Source: Mesotoga prima MesG1.Ag.4.2
GTDB lineage: Bacteria; Thermotogota; Thermotogae; Petrotogales; Kosmotogaceae
DNA length: 64,000 nt
Direction: 5' to 3'
Assembly: GCF_000147715.2 (NCBI RefSeq)
Contig: NC_017934.1
Coordinates: 372,001-436,000 of the forward strand
The notes under the pieces: generated by a model
The model's input: the letters and a program-made list of their open reading frames with translations, nothing else
Databases searched by the model: none
Told to the model about the DNA's origin: nothing
Made by a program: the position numbers and the translations under genes
Shown: positions 1 through 8,337 of the stretch, in pieces
How positions within the stretch are numbered: the first letter of the stretch is position 1
Layout of the letters: every line of letters begins with the position of its first letter

Positions 1-1455
1 TATGTAGCCCTTGGTGAAAAAACCTTCTGAAAAGAAAGTGCGGCTCATCAAGACAGTGGTGGTCAAAGCGAAGATCACCAAAATAAGCGGGACAAGTTTT
101 CCAACATTGAAAGTAATTCTTTTTTCTTCATTAAAATCGGGGCTCATGAGGAAACCAAAGAGAAAGACTGCAAATAAAGCATTGGGCATCAGATGACCCG
201 GGAAAGAGAGTATTGAATGCGCGAAAATTACAAGGAGACCGGCCGTGAGAAAAATGTACTGGACAATCTTATCGATTGAGGGGGTTCGCCTTACAACCCT
301 GATTGTGTACAGAAACATTGAGAGAATAAACCAGGCAACAATAGCCATTCCTACCATTCCCGTTTCACCCAGTTGCTGAAGGTATTCATTATGAGTTCGG
401 ATACTGTTCAGGCCAGCAACATACATGTAATCAGGTTCTTCCAGAAGAACCCTTCCCATGTTCTCTGTAGAAAGGTACTTGTAAGAACCAAAACCAGTAC
501 CGAAGATAGTCGAGCCTTTCCACTGTTTAATTGCTGCCTTCCACTGAAGAACTCTTACGTCCACTGAGACGTTGTCTTCAGTTGTATAGGTTAGTCTCTC
601 AGAGAAACTGAACCGCCCACCCGTCAGAAAATTGTCTCCAGAATATACAATCATTATAATTATGGCCGCGAATATTAGCAAGATTAGGAACAATTTATTG
701 AAAACTGTGGCAAAGGGCCTCAACCTAAACTTCAGAAGTGAGATTATCAAGAAAACCGCTAGAAAGGTAAATGATCCTATTACCGAGTAATATACGGCTC
801 TAGTTTGACCTATCAAGATCACTATCAGGAAAATGGAGAAAACACCCAGGTAAAAAATGTGTCTGAGCTTTTCACGCTTCCACAGAACTCTACTTGAGAT
901 AGTAAGAAAGGCAGTGGGGAATAGCAACATTGCCATGAGGTCCGTTGTGAAATTCACATTGCCGATGACTGAAGATAGGTTTCCTCTTGTAAATGGGTTG
1001 TTCTCCGTTCCCCACAGCAGACCGTGGCCAGTATAAAAGGAGAAAAGTGCATCGACTGCTATGACAAGCCCCGCAAGAACGAAAACTTGAAGGATGAACA
1101 TCAGTCTATCGGGTTTTTCTCCAGATATCAGTAACGAGAAGAGGAGGAACAACAGCAAATTCATCGCAAAACCGAGAGATGTCAGAAAGACATTGGGTAG
1201 AGTATCCAGCAGCTGGAAAGTCGTCAAACATGCGTAAATGCCAAACAACAAAGCAAGAACCTGAGGAAATGAAATACTCAGCTTGTAGGATCCCCTAACC
1301 GCCCTTAGAGAAACAAAGACGATAAAAACAGATATGGCGACCGATGCGAAATAGAACTTTGGTAGGCCCATGTCCCACGTAAAACCTTTAATAGCGAACA
1401 GCGAAGATCCAAGAACAAAGATGGTATAAAAGAAGTATCTTCCCTTACACATAGT
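1..1455 (-). CDS. O-antigen ligase-family membrane protein (3' end cut by window edge)
   Basis: The minus strand is open from an ATG at 1453-1455 to the window edge, giving 485 residues without a stop. Ten or more hydrophobic segments are visible. A periplasmic-type loop carries Q-W-K-A-A-I followed about 45 residues later by R-T-H-N-E-Y-L-Q-Q-L-G-E-T-G, the pattern of the O-antigen ligase/Wzy_C family that transfers or polymerises undecaprenyl-linked glycans at the outer face of the inner membrane. GGTGGGAGG precedes the ATG. The C-terminal end lies outside the window. It could be a ligase, a Wzy polymerase or a protein-glycosylation ligase; these cannot be told apart from sequence alone. 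A CsaB-type envelope gene lies 4 kb away. Confidence 0.8.
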
Positions 1456-1515
1456 GCCTCCCACCGTCCCCCTAATGAATGCCTGGATTTACTATTAACA
1501 ATGGCAAAAGAAGCA

Positions 1516-1905
1516 TCACCCAACCACAGTAACTATTACCTCCCGGTTTCTAGGTCCGTCAAATTCACAGAAATAGACGCACTGCCAGATTCCTAGCATC
1601 AATGAATTGTCTCTGAAGGGAACAGTAACTGAAGAACCCACTAGAGACGCCTTTATATGCGCATCGGAATTCCCTTCCATGTGCTTGAATTCTCTGTTCT
1701 CGGGTATGCTCTCGTCCATCCAAAAGAGAATGTCACGCACGACATCTGGATCGGAGTTTTCATTGATCGTTACTGCAGCAGTCGTATGCGGTACGAATAC
1801 ATTCACAAGCCCGTAAGAAGCCGTGGATTCCTTTACAGACTGGATAACAAGCTTCGTAATGTCTATGAACTGACTTTTGCGTTCCGTTTTTACGCTGTAT
1901 CGCAT
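1516..1905 (-). CDS. YjbQ/UPF0047 family protein (secondary thiamine-phosphate synthase-like)
   Basis: A 129-residue protein matching the full length of the UPF0047/YjbQ family. Family signatures seen are VPHTTAAVTINENSDPDV near residues 39-56, H-M-E-G-N-S-D-A-H-I-K near 75-85, and the tail LGIWQCVYFCEFDGPRNR. The conserved His and Glu residues lie in a trimeric beta fold. Some members complement thiamine-phosphate synthase defects, but the physiological role is not settled. The gene starts 6 bp after minE and is probably cotranscribed with minD-minE; the pairing does not suggest a division role. Confidence 0.9.
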   Translation of the reverse strand: MRYSVKTERKSQFIDITKLVIQSVKESTASYGLVNVFVPHTTAAVTINENSDPDVVRDILFWMDESIPENREFKHMEGNSDAHIKASLVGSSVTVPFRDNSLMLGIWQCVYFCEFDGPRNREVIVTVVG

Positions 1906-1911
1906 GGTGCA

Positions 1912-2196
1912 TCAGTGAAAGACAACGTTTGTGATTATTACCACATATCCGTTGTGTTCCTCAAGCTGAACCTTAACGTTTTCTTCTTTGACTTTGTACT
2001 TGTCGGCGACATAGGTTTTTATCTGGTGTACCATATCTTTTCCGCTATTCTGGAGAATATCCTGGGGAATAACCTCCCTTACAGGAACAGAGTATCTCCT
2101 TCCTCCGGTAATTGAATCAAGTCTATCTTTTGCTTCCTTTCTACTTCCCTCAGTTTTTTTCTTCTTCCTGAAAAGTCCAAAGAACATACGCTTCAA
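1912..2196 (-). CDS. minE: Cell division topological specificity factor MinE
   Basis: A 94-residue MinE. The N-terminal MKRMFFGLFRKKKK resembles the amphipathic, basic membrane-targeting sequence. Next comes KEAKDRLDSI, the MinD-contact region, where the family has A-K-E-R-L. The C-terminal half has the D-I-L...V-K-V-Q-L-E...G-Y-V-V-I beta-strand pattern of the dimeric anti-MinCD domain. MinE stimulates the MinD ATPase so that MinCD oscillates or is cleared from midcell. It lies 7 bp downstream of minD. No minC is present in the window. Confidence 0.9.
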   Translation of the reverse strand: MKRMFFGLFRKKKKTEGSRKEAKDRLDSITGGRRYSVPVREVIPQDILQNSGKDMVHQIKTYVADKYKVKEENVKVQLEEHNGYVVIITNVVFH

Positions 2197-2203
2197 CTCC
2201 CTC

Positions 2204-3016
2204 TTAATTTCTTCTGAAGATGCGCTTCAGGAATTCAAGGAATCCTTTTGATCCGTGCTCAAGAATGTCATGCTCAACAGGAATTGGTTCTCCCTGCATC
2301 CTCAAAGCAATGTTCTCGAAGACCTTTCCGATTCCTTCACCATTTCCGTTTAGAATAACCGGTACACCCTTATTTGTTGCAATGATAACCTCGTCACTGT
2401 CCGGTATGATTCCTATTAGATCAATAGCGAGATTACCCTGGATATCCTCTCTGGTGAGCATGTCACCACGTTTGACCATCTGGATTTTGAAGCGGTTTAT
2501 CAGGAGCCTTATATTTGTCTCCTGCATTCCCGAGTTTTCGAGAAGTCCAATAACTCTGTCGGCATCTGTGATAGCCGGCAGTTCAGGAGTAGTCACTATC
2601 AGCGCCTTTTCAGCTGCAGCTATTGCATTTCTAAACCCTCTCTCTATTCCTGCAGGTGAGTCGACGATGATATAGTCAAACTTGGGATACAGTTCTGCAA
2701 CCATCTTTTTCATGTCCTCGGGTGACAGCATTTCCTTTGTTGCTATCTGCGAGGCCGCAAGTAGATAGAGCCCTTTAATCTGCTTGTGCCTAACAAGCGC
2801 CTCTGAAGCCGTTACCTTGCCATTGGCGACATCTAGAATCGTGTGCACAACCCTATTCTCGAGGCCAAGTGTAATATCTAGGTTTTTGAGACCAATGTCT
2901 GCATCGATAAGACAGACCTTAGCCCCTTTATTTGCAAGAGCACAACCTATGTTGGCTGTAATTGTAGTCTTGCCGACCCCCCCTTTTCCGGAAGTCACAA
3001 CGTATACTTTGGCCAT
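2204..3016 (-). CDS. minD: Septum site-determining ATPase MinD
   Basis: A 270-residue ParA/MinD ATPase. The deviant Walker A motif SGKGGVGKTT is at residues 9-18, DADIGLKNLD gives switch I, and DSPAG the Walker B region. The C-terminus GFLEFLKRIFRRN is a basic amphipathic membrane-targeting helix as in other MinD proteins. MinD binds the membrane as an ATP dimer and recruits MinC to block FtsZ assembly away from midcell. GGAGGTAG lies 8 nt before the ATG and an extended -10 promoter lies just upstream, so minD probably heads a minD-minE-yjbQ unit. Confidence 0.96.
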   Translation of the reverse strand: MAKVYVVTSGKGGVGKTTITANIGCALANKGAKVCLIDADIGLKNLDITLGLENRVVHTILDVANGKVTASEALVRHKQIKGLYLLAASQIATKEMLSPEDMKKMVAELYPKFDYIIVDSPAGIERGFRNAIAAAEKALIVTTPELPAITDADRVIGLLENSGMQETNIRLLINRFKIQMVKRGDMLTREDIQGNLAIDLIGIIPDSDEVIIATNKGVPVILNGNGEGIGKVFENIALRMQGEPIPVEHDILEHGSKGFLEFLKRIFRRN

Positions 3017-3049
3017 ATCTATCTACCTCCAGCCGTTAGACTTTTCTGA

Positions 3050-3058
3050 ATTATAGCA
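3050..3058 (-). promoter_or_regulatory. Extended -10 promoter of minD
   Basis: Reading the minus strand, TGC-TATAAT lies at 3058-3050, about 33 bp before the minD ATG. A weak -35-like TTGAAG sits 14 bp upstream of the TG element's hexamer. The TGn extension with a perfect -10 hexamer is enough for a sigma-A promoter. It lies in the 77-bp gap after rlmI, so minD can be transcribed independently of the upstream genes. Confidence 0.6.
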
Positions 3059-3093
3059 TTACAATGGTACTTCAACAGTATCTGGCGCTGCAT

Positions 3094-4272
3094 TTAGAAA
3101 TCACACAGTTCAAAGACACGAAATAAGCAGAACTTAAGATATCTTGTCTCGAATATAGAGCTAACCTCCGGATGGTCAAGCGGTTGGCCCCCTCTAAATG
3201 AGACTATTCCGACCTTTTTGCTGTCGTGAAAGGCATCGTTGATAGTTCTCATCCAGTCATCTTCAGAAATGATTTGTGTACATGAGGAAGATGCCAGAAG
3301 AGATCCGCTTACAGCCTTTTTTATCACTCTAAGGTTGAGTTCCTTGTACCCTCTCAAAGCACTTTTTTTCGAAGACGGTGATTTTGCCATTGCTGGAGGG
3401 TCAACTATCACAAGACTGTGACCGGCGAGTGATTCTTCTCTCAAATAGTCGAATGCATTTGCCCTGACAAACTCGCATCTACTGATGAATCCATTTATTT
3501 CAGCCGTCTCTCTTGCAACTGAAAGTGCGCGTTCCGAAGAGTCAACCAACGTCGCCCTACTGGCCCCTTGGCTCAAACAATGAAATGAGAAGTTGCCGGT
3601 ATATGAGAAAACATCAAGCACATTTCTTCCGTTCGCATATTTTGACAGTTTCTCTGCGTTGTCCCTTTGATCTAGGAAGAAACCGGTCTTTTGCCCTTTT
3701 GTGTCTGCAAAGAAAGTAACCCCATTCAATGAAAAGGGCAGCAACTCTGGCCCGTTACCAAAAAGCCATCCTTCTTTTGATTCTAACCCTTCTTTTGTAA
3801 GGGAGATTCCCTCGCTCTTTTCAAATATCCCCTTTGGCTTCAGTGTGGCTATCAAAGCTTCAATGATCTCGTTTTTGAGAACTCCAATTCCTAGAGTGTT
3901 AAACTGAACGACAAGCCAGTCAGAAAATTTATCCACTATCAATCCCGGTAGTCCATCGGCTTCGCCGAACGTAACTCTCAAGGCATTGCCATATCTAAGC
4001 AAAGAAGATTTCATCGCCAATGATCTTTTTAGCTTTTGGGCGAAGAAATCAGTATCGATACTGCAGTTTCTTCTTGTTAGGAGTCTCACTCTGATGGAAG
4101 AGTCCGGATTATAGTATCCTCTTCCCAGAAACTGTCCGGAATTGGTCAATACATCTACTATGCAACCACCTTCAACAGAGTCGGCTTTTTCGATTTCATT
4201 GTCATAGATCCATGGATGGCCAAATGCGATCCTCCTTTTTATCGACCGCTTCAAGACAACTCTTGCACTCAA
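3094..4272 (-). CDS. rlmI: 23S rRNA (cytosine-C5)-methyltransferase, RlmI family
   Basis: A 392-residue class I SAM-dependent methyltransferase of the RlmI/YccW type. The N-terminal part (about 1-75, R-I-A-F-G-H-P-W-I-Y) is the PUA RNA-binding domain. VLDVFSYTGNFSFH near 220 is the SAM-binding motif I. IVDPPAMAKS near 292 is the D-P-P-x catalytic region. In E. coli RlmI makes m5C1962 in 23S rRNA; other family members modify neighbouring cytosines, so the exact site is inferred. The ATG overlaps the end of the alcohol dehydrogenase gene by 4 bp, indicating translational coupling. Confidence 0.88.
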   Translation of the reverse strand: MSARVVLKRSIKRRIAFGHPWIYDNEIEKADSVEGGCIVDVLTNSGQFLGRGYYNPDSSIRVRLLTRRNCSIDTDFFAQKLKRSLAMKSSLLRYGNALRVTFGEADGLPGLIVDKFSDWLVVQFNTLGIGVLKNEIIEALIATLKPKGIFEKSEGISLTKEGLESKEGWLFGNGPELLPFSLNGVTFFADTKGQKTGFFLDQRDNAEKLSKYANGRNVLDVFSYTGNFSFHCLSQGASRATLVDSSERALSVARETAEINGFISRCEFVRANAFDYLREESLAGHSLVIVDPPAMAKSPSSKKSALRGYKELNLRVIKKAVSGSLLASSSCTQIISEDDWMRTINDAFHDSKKVGIVSFRGGQPLDHPEVSSIFETRYLKFCLFRVFELCDF

Positions 4273-5366
4273 ATGTTATTGATCCTCCTGTATAGATCCA
4301 TGAAGAACTCTTTGTCGAAATTACCTGGAGTCTTCTTCAGGTGCGATGCTTTTGAAGTGTAATCTGACCATTCGTTTATTTCTTCATCTGAGATTCTCAA
4401 GGAGATTCGTCCAGAGATAAACCTCTGTATAAAAATCTGGAGTTCATCGAGACTCTCAAAAGGATCGATTGCAGCACTTATTCTATCTTTGTCGGCCTCC
4501 GCAATCTTCTTGAAGATCTCGACCAGAATTAGAGCATTTGCCATACCGTGTTTTACATTCTTGAATGAAGAGAGTGGATAACCAGCTGCATGAACTGCAG
4601 TTGTTCCCGTATGAGCGATTACTATTCCGGCGAGTGTTGCGGCAAACTGCATCCTTTCACGCAAATCAATATCATCCTCATCCAGCAGTATTCTGTCGAG
4701 CGAATCTTTAATGAGCCTGTTTGCTTCTCTTGAAAGAGTTTTTAGCAGGGGATTTTGTCCCTTGTTAACTACTTCGCCTTCCAAAGAATGGGATAATGCG
4801 TCAAGTGCGGTAGCAATGGTTACATCTAAAGGCATTGTCACAGTGTATCTCGGATCGAGAAAGGATATCGCTGGAAAGATCGATGGCATCCCAAAGCCTT
4901 TTTTCTGTCCATCGGCATTTGTAAGAACCGAGTACTGAGTAACTTCACTACCCGTACCCGAGGTAGTAGGTATGGCGACTATTGGGTGAGACGGAAGGTT
5001 CTTTCCTCTGTATAGGTCCTCGCAACTGCATCCGTTCATTCCGACTGCAGAGATCGCTTTACCTGCATCGAGAGGGCTTCCTCCGCCAATTGCGATTACA
5101 AAATCACATTCATTTTCTGAAAGAAGCCTTCCTCCTTTTTCGACTGTAAAGAATGAAGGATTCTCTTCTACCTCATCGAATATTGAACTCGGAATATCTA
5201 AAGCTTCTAGCATCCTTAGTACTTCGTCGAGTGCTCCGCTTTTCTTTGCTGAGGATTTTCCAGTAACTATGAACGCTTTTGTGCCGAATTCCTTAAGCAA
5301 CTCACCGTTTTGGCCGATTACTTGTCTACCTGCAAAGACCCTTGTCGGCAAGAAATATTTCCACAT
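4269..5366 (-). CDS. Iron-containing alcohol dehydrogenase family protein
   Basis: A 365-residue group III (Fe-ADH) dehydrogenase. IAIGGGSPLDAGKAI near 90-104 is the NAD(P)-binding glycine-rich signature and TTSGTGSEVTQYSVLT near 133-148 follows it. Metal ligands are visible as DALSH (Asp and His), VHAAGYPL and KHGMANA, so the metal site is complete. The substrate cannot be read from sequence; butanol-, lactaldehyde- and propanediol-type enzymes all share these motifs. It lies 4 bp after csaB and overlaps rlmI by 4 bp, so the three genes form a transcription unit without an obvious shared pathway. Confidence 0.88.
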   Translation of the reverse strand: MWKYFLPTRVFAGRQVIGQNGELLKEFGTKAFIVTGKSSAKKSGALDEVLRMLEALDIPSSIFDEVEENPSFFTVEKGGRLLSENECDFVIAIGGGSPLDAGKAISAVGMNGCSCEDLYRGKNLPSHPIVAIPTTSGTGSEVTQYSVLTNADGQKKGFGMPSIFPAISFLDPRYTVTMPLDVTIATALDALSHSLEGEVVNKGQNPLLKTLSREANRLIKDSLDRILLDEDDIDLRERMQFAATLAGIVIAHTGTTAVHAAGYPLSSFKNVKHGMANALILVEIFKKIAEADKDRISAAIDPFESLDELQIFIQRFISGRISLRISDEEINEWSDYTSKASHLKKTPGNFDKEFFMDLYRRINNI

Positions 5367-5370
5367 TCAA

Positions 5371-6462
5371 TCACCTTCTTGCTAGGAGTTTCTTGAGCAA
5401 CTCTTTTGATTCATTCACCGTGTTTTCAAGACGAGACCAGTAGTCTTCCTTAAGATTCACCGGCTTATTCAAAGAACTGTTGATTGATAGGCTCAAGCTC
5501 TCGCAACTTTCTTCAAAATAGAGATTGCAGTTTTTGTCCAGAGACCTCACAAATCTATCAAGCTTAGTATTCTTCTTCCACACGAAAGGAACGCCCAATG
5601 AGATCGCCAGAATCACTCCATGAAGACGCTCTGTGATTATTAACTCTGCATTGTTAAAAACCTCAATCATTCCCTCAAGATTCTCTGGAGGTTTTCTTAC
5701 TTTGAATCCGTTTGAACGCGCCTTGGATTCAAGTTCGCTTCTCTTTTGCTCATCGTGGTGATTATGAAACCCTACGGCGCAAACTTGTGATAGATTATTC
5801 AATCTGAGAGAATGGAGTACATCGTCTACACTGGTTCCGTTTTTCAGAACTATTACCGCTAAGCCAGCAATCGTTTCACGCTTCTCGGGTATTATCCTTT
5901 TTTTTCGAAGGTAGTACGGTCCATAGTCTGTTCCGAGGATTGCTTTATTCGATATTGATGCAAAATGTTTGTAACTTACGGCGTCTCTCATGACTCCGTA
6001 AGTAAGCGGATCACTGAGCAACTTGTTCAGTGCCTTCCTGTTTGCGGTTTTACTTAATGGGCCAAACCCTTGGGAAAGAAAGAGCAGGGGTTTGTCTTTC
6101 TTGAGAGTGTACTTTGCAATCTCGTAATAGTACAAAAAACTCCTCCAGCTTGTCTGATCCTGAAGGAGATTTCCCCCTCCAAATACGGTTAGAATCGAGT
6201 TCTTGATGGAGGTTTGGAGCTCTCTTATGCTGAAGCGCTTAATTATCCTTACATCCAGTTTTGACGGAAATCTGTGGGCTATGTGGTTTATGCTCGGTGA
6301 GGCGGGCAGATAAATCGGTCCTTCAAATTCTATCTCTTCGATCAGGGATAGTGATGAAAGCAACAGAAGATCGTCGCCAAGGTTATCATATCCATAGTAA
6401 CCCACCAGCGTCAGCCCGCCAAAAGAAAACTGTCTCACCTCAAAACCTCCAGGAACATTCAA
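5371..6462 (-). CDS. csaB: Polysaccharide pyruvyl transferase, CsaB family
   Basis: A 363-residue protein starting GGLTLVGYYGYDNLGDDLLL near residues 14-33, the G-Y-Y-G-x-x-N-x-G-D-(D/E) signature of CsaB-type pyruvyl transferases, with a C-terminal T-E-R-L-H-G-V-I-L-A near 280-289. CsaB adds ketal-linked pyruvate from phosphoenolpyruvate to a cell-envelope polysaccharide, in several bacteria the anchor for SLH-domain proteins. Thermotogota carry an outer sheath, so a role in sheath anchoring is plausible but inferred. The gene diverges from comEC across a 74-bp gap. Confidence 0.85.
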   Translation of the reverse strand: MNVPGGFEVRQFSFGGLTLVGYYGYDNLGDDLLLLSSLSLIEEIEFEGPIYLPASPSINHIAHRFPSKLDVRIIKRFSIRELQTSIKNSILTVFGGGNLLQDQTSWRSFLYYYEIAKYTLKKDKPLLFLSQGFGPLSKTANRKALNKLLSDPLTYGVMRDAVSYKHFASISNKAILGTDYGPYYLRKKRIIPEKRETIAGLAVIVLKNGTSVDDVLHSLRLNNLSQVCAVGFHNHHDEQKRSELESKARSNGFKVRKPPENLEGMIEVFNNAELIITERLHGVILAISLGVPFVWKKNTKLDRFVRSLDKNCNLYFEESCESLSLSINSSLNKPVNLKEDYWSRLENTVNESKELLKKLLARR

Positions 6463-6480
6463 CGCTAATATTCTAACACA

Positions 6481-6507
6481 TGTGAATCATCGAACACGTT
6501 GTTCACA
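6481..6507. promoter_or_regulatory. Palindromic element between csaB and comEC
   Basis: The 74-bp divergent gap holds two nested inverted repeats: TGTGAA (6481-6486) with TTCACA (6502-6507), and inside it GAACA-CGT-TGTTC (6492-6504). Such dyad symmetry in a divergent gap fits a regulator-binding site, but it matches no operator I can name. The spacing differs from the GAAC-N4-GTTC LexA box of Firmicutes and from the six-base spacer of Rex sites. Confidence 0.35.
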
Positions 6508-6536
6508 AAGCACTGCAAGGGATGTAGAATCTAGTT

Positions 6537-7898
6537 ATGCACGATGCGCTCCGGCGAAGAAGTACACCTTTTCCTTTTTTGTTCTATCTTCTGGCGACCA
6601 TGCTGGGAGAGCTAATCATATTTTCTTCAATCTGGATGGATAGCGGTTGGCTTTCTTTAGCCCTTCTCGCGCTTTCCGTAATGCTTATCTCTTCGAAACA
6701 AGTCAGCCCGTTTGCCTGGGTCTTGTTCTTTGTGATGGGCTGCCTTGTACAAACCTTCACTTTGAAAATGCTCGATCCTGGAAAAGTTGAGTATGTCGGC
6801 TATGTTTCGAAAGGTGGAACGGGAAGGATCGAAGCAAGTAATGGTAGACTTCTCCGGGATGGCGAATGGATTTATCTTCCCTCGGCCGTAAATATCGATT
6901 TGTCAGACAGAAAAGCCGTTGCCTTTCCCGGGCAGATCGTGTGGTCTGCTGGCAGGCTTAAGAGGAGCGACACGTATCCTTTGTTGACAATCGAATCGGA
7001 AGTAGAAGGCTGCATTGATAGGTTTGAGATAATCTCTCTTCCCGGGAAACATATTGCTGGTCTGCTTTCAAAATACGAACTTGACAATACCATTGCCGCT
7101 GCAGTCTTTACTGGTGACAGAAAGCACATAGAATATGAATTGAGGAGAACGATATCTGATCTTGGAATCGCCCATTTGTTCGCTGTTTCAGGCTTGCATG
7201 TAGGACTGATGTATCTTCTAGTTCACAGCGCACTTTCTTTCCTAATGGTCGGAAGGAATTCCAGAATAATAGCTTCGATTTCTCTGCTTTTCTTATACAC
7301 ATTGTCTACAGGACCTGCTATCTCCGCCTTGAGAACATTTCTCATGCTTTTATGCTATTCGATATTCAGGATTATCGATTATCGTCAGCATCCACTGAAT
7401 ATCCTTGGACTTTCTGGAATGATAATTGTAATGGTTCAACCATCAATTGTTGCATCGATCTCATTTCAGCTGAGCTTCTTTGCTACGGCTGCGCTGCTGA
7501 TATTCCTGCCAGGAATCGAAAAGAAGAGCCTTATATACCAAGCTTTTCTAGTTGGTGCAATTGCCCAGGCGGCAATTGTTCCTCTTTCTTTGACCGCATT
7601 TGGTACGTTGTCTCTTGTCGGAATTCCTTTGACTATTCTAATGGTTCCGATGTTCGTAATGCCGTCTTACATAGGGATGATAGCCATATTGGTATCAGAT
7701 TTTCTGGGAATCGAAGTGGTAAGTTCCTTTATTTCGGGAAGCCTCAGAACAATGTCGAACATAATGGGAAAGGTTACAGCATCTATCGGAGAAGCGATTC
7801 CGGCAATGCGATTCGAAGCCTTCCCGGCTTATTTTATTTCGTTGCTTGTACTTTTCTTGTCTTTCATTGCATTCTGGCATTTAGGGCACAAGCCGTAA
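6537..7898 (+). CDS. comEC: ComEC/Rec2-family competence membrane protein, short form
   Basis: A 453-residue multi-pass membrane protein. Residues about 1-150 contain two membrane segments and an OB-like beta region. From about 180 the competence domain is recognised by G-I-A-H-L-F-A-V-S-G-L-H-V-G-L and G-P-A-I-S-A-L-R-T-F. ComEC forms the inner-membrane channel for single-stranded DNA during natural transformation. This copy ends after the membrane domain and lacks the C-terminal metallo-beta-lactamase-like domain of longer ComEC proteins. The ATG has no good ribosome-binding site within 10 nt, so the exact start is uncertain. The last 70 bp overlap the convergent fur gene. Confidence 0.85.
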   Translation: MHDALRRRSTPFPFLFYLLATMLGELIIFSSIWMDSGWLSLALLALSVMLISSKQVSPFAWVLFFVMGCLVQTFTLKMLDPGKVEYVGYVSKGGTGRIEASNGRLLRDGEWIYLPSAVNIDLSDRKAVAFPGQIVWSAGRLKRSDTYPLLTIESEVEGCIDRFEIISLPGKHIAGLLSKYELDNTIAAAVFTGDRKHIEYELRRTISDLGIAHLFAVSGLHVGLMYLLVHSALSFLMVGRNSRIIASISLLFLYTLSTGPAISALRTFLMLLCYSIFRIIDYRQHPLNILGLSGMIIVMVQPSIVASISFQLSFFATAALLIFLPGIEKKSLIYQAFLVGAIAQAAIVPLSLTAFGTLSLVGIPLTILMVPMFVMPSYIGMIAILVSDFLGIEVVSSFISGSLRTMSNIMGKVTASIGEAIPAMRFEAFPAYFISLLVLFLSFIAFWHLGHKP

Positions 7899-8296
7899 AA
7901 TTTCAGTTGATGGTCCTCTATGGTGTAACCGGTCCTCGACTTCACAAGCTCTTCAAGTTCTTCGAGGTTATCAAGATGAAATTCGACGACGGCACCACAA
8001 TTGCTGCAAATTACGTGATGATGGTGGTGCTCACCCTTTTCAACGAGTTCATACCTCACTACTCCATCTTCAAAAACGATCTTTCTGAGAAGCCTTATAT
8101 CGGCGAGTAGCTCAATCGTCCTGTAAACGGTTGCCTTGCTTATTCTGAAGTTCTTCCCCTGAACCTTATGGTAGATCTCATCCGCACTCAAGTGCTCTGT
8201 GCCAGCTTCAAGGAAAAGTCTTAGAATTAATTCCCTTTGAGCCGTCATTCTTTGATTTCTTTTTTTCAGTTCTGCCTTGAGCTGATCATTTCTCAT
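7829..8296 (-). CDS. fur: Fur-family metal/peroxide-responsive repressor
   Basis: A 155-residue Fur-family regulator. An N-terminal winged helix (about 15-80, with F-R-I-S-K-A-T-V-Y-R-T-I as recognition helix) is followed by the metal and dimerisation domain with GEHHHHHVICSNC and a second pair C-P-K-C near the end. This fits structural zinc held by two CxxC pairs plus a regulatory His-rich site. Whether it is Fur, PerR or Zur cannot be decided. The start chosen is ATG 8294-8296, placed 5 nt after GGAGG; an in-frame TTG lies 12 nt further upstream. The C-terminal 23 codons, including the second CxxC, overlap comEC on the opposite strand. Confidence 0.85.
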   Translation of the reverse strand: MRNDQLKAELKKRNQRMTAQRELILRLFLEAGTEHLSADEIYHKVQGKNFRISKATVYRTIELLADIRLLRKIVFEDGVVRYELVEKGEHHHHHVICSNCGAVVEFHLDNLEELEELVKSRTGYTIEDHQLKFYGLCPKCQNAMKDKKSTSNEIK

Positions 8297-8306
8297 GACA
8301 GCCTCC

Positions 8307-8337
8307 AAAAAGCCGAACTACGTTACATAATCGGCTT
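8307..8337 (-). terminator. Hairpin-plus-U-tract between nusA and fur
   Basis: On the minus strand AAGCCGA (8337-8331) pairs with TCGGCTT (8316-8310), followed by a run of U ending just before GGAGG of fur. The loop contains the nusA stop codon and the 5' arm lies inside the last nusA codons. It fits an intrinsic terminator that partly separates nusA from fur. The 7-bp stem and 14-nt loop are modest, so read-through is likely. Confidence 0.45.

Noticed and set aside
1657-2115. 152-codon plus-strand frame antisense to yjbQ and minE
   Set aside because: Shadow of well-recognised minus-strand genes, with no ribosome-binding site and atypical composition.
6492-6504. LexA (SOS) box
   Set aside because: GAAC and GTTC are separated by five bases rather than the four of the Firmicutes box, and neither flanking gene is a typical SOS gene.
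7352-8110. 252-codon plus-strand frame across the ends of comEC and fur
   Set aside because: It lies in a different frame inside comEC and runs antisense through fur, its translation is rich in Cys and Asn without family resemblance, and both overlapped genes are clear.
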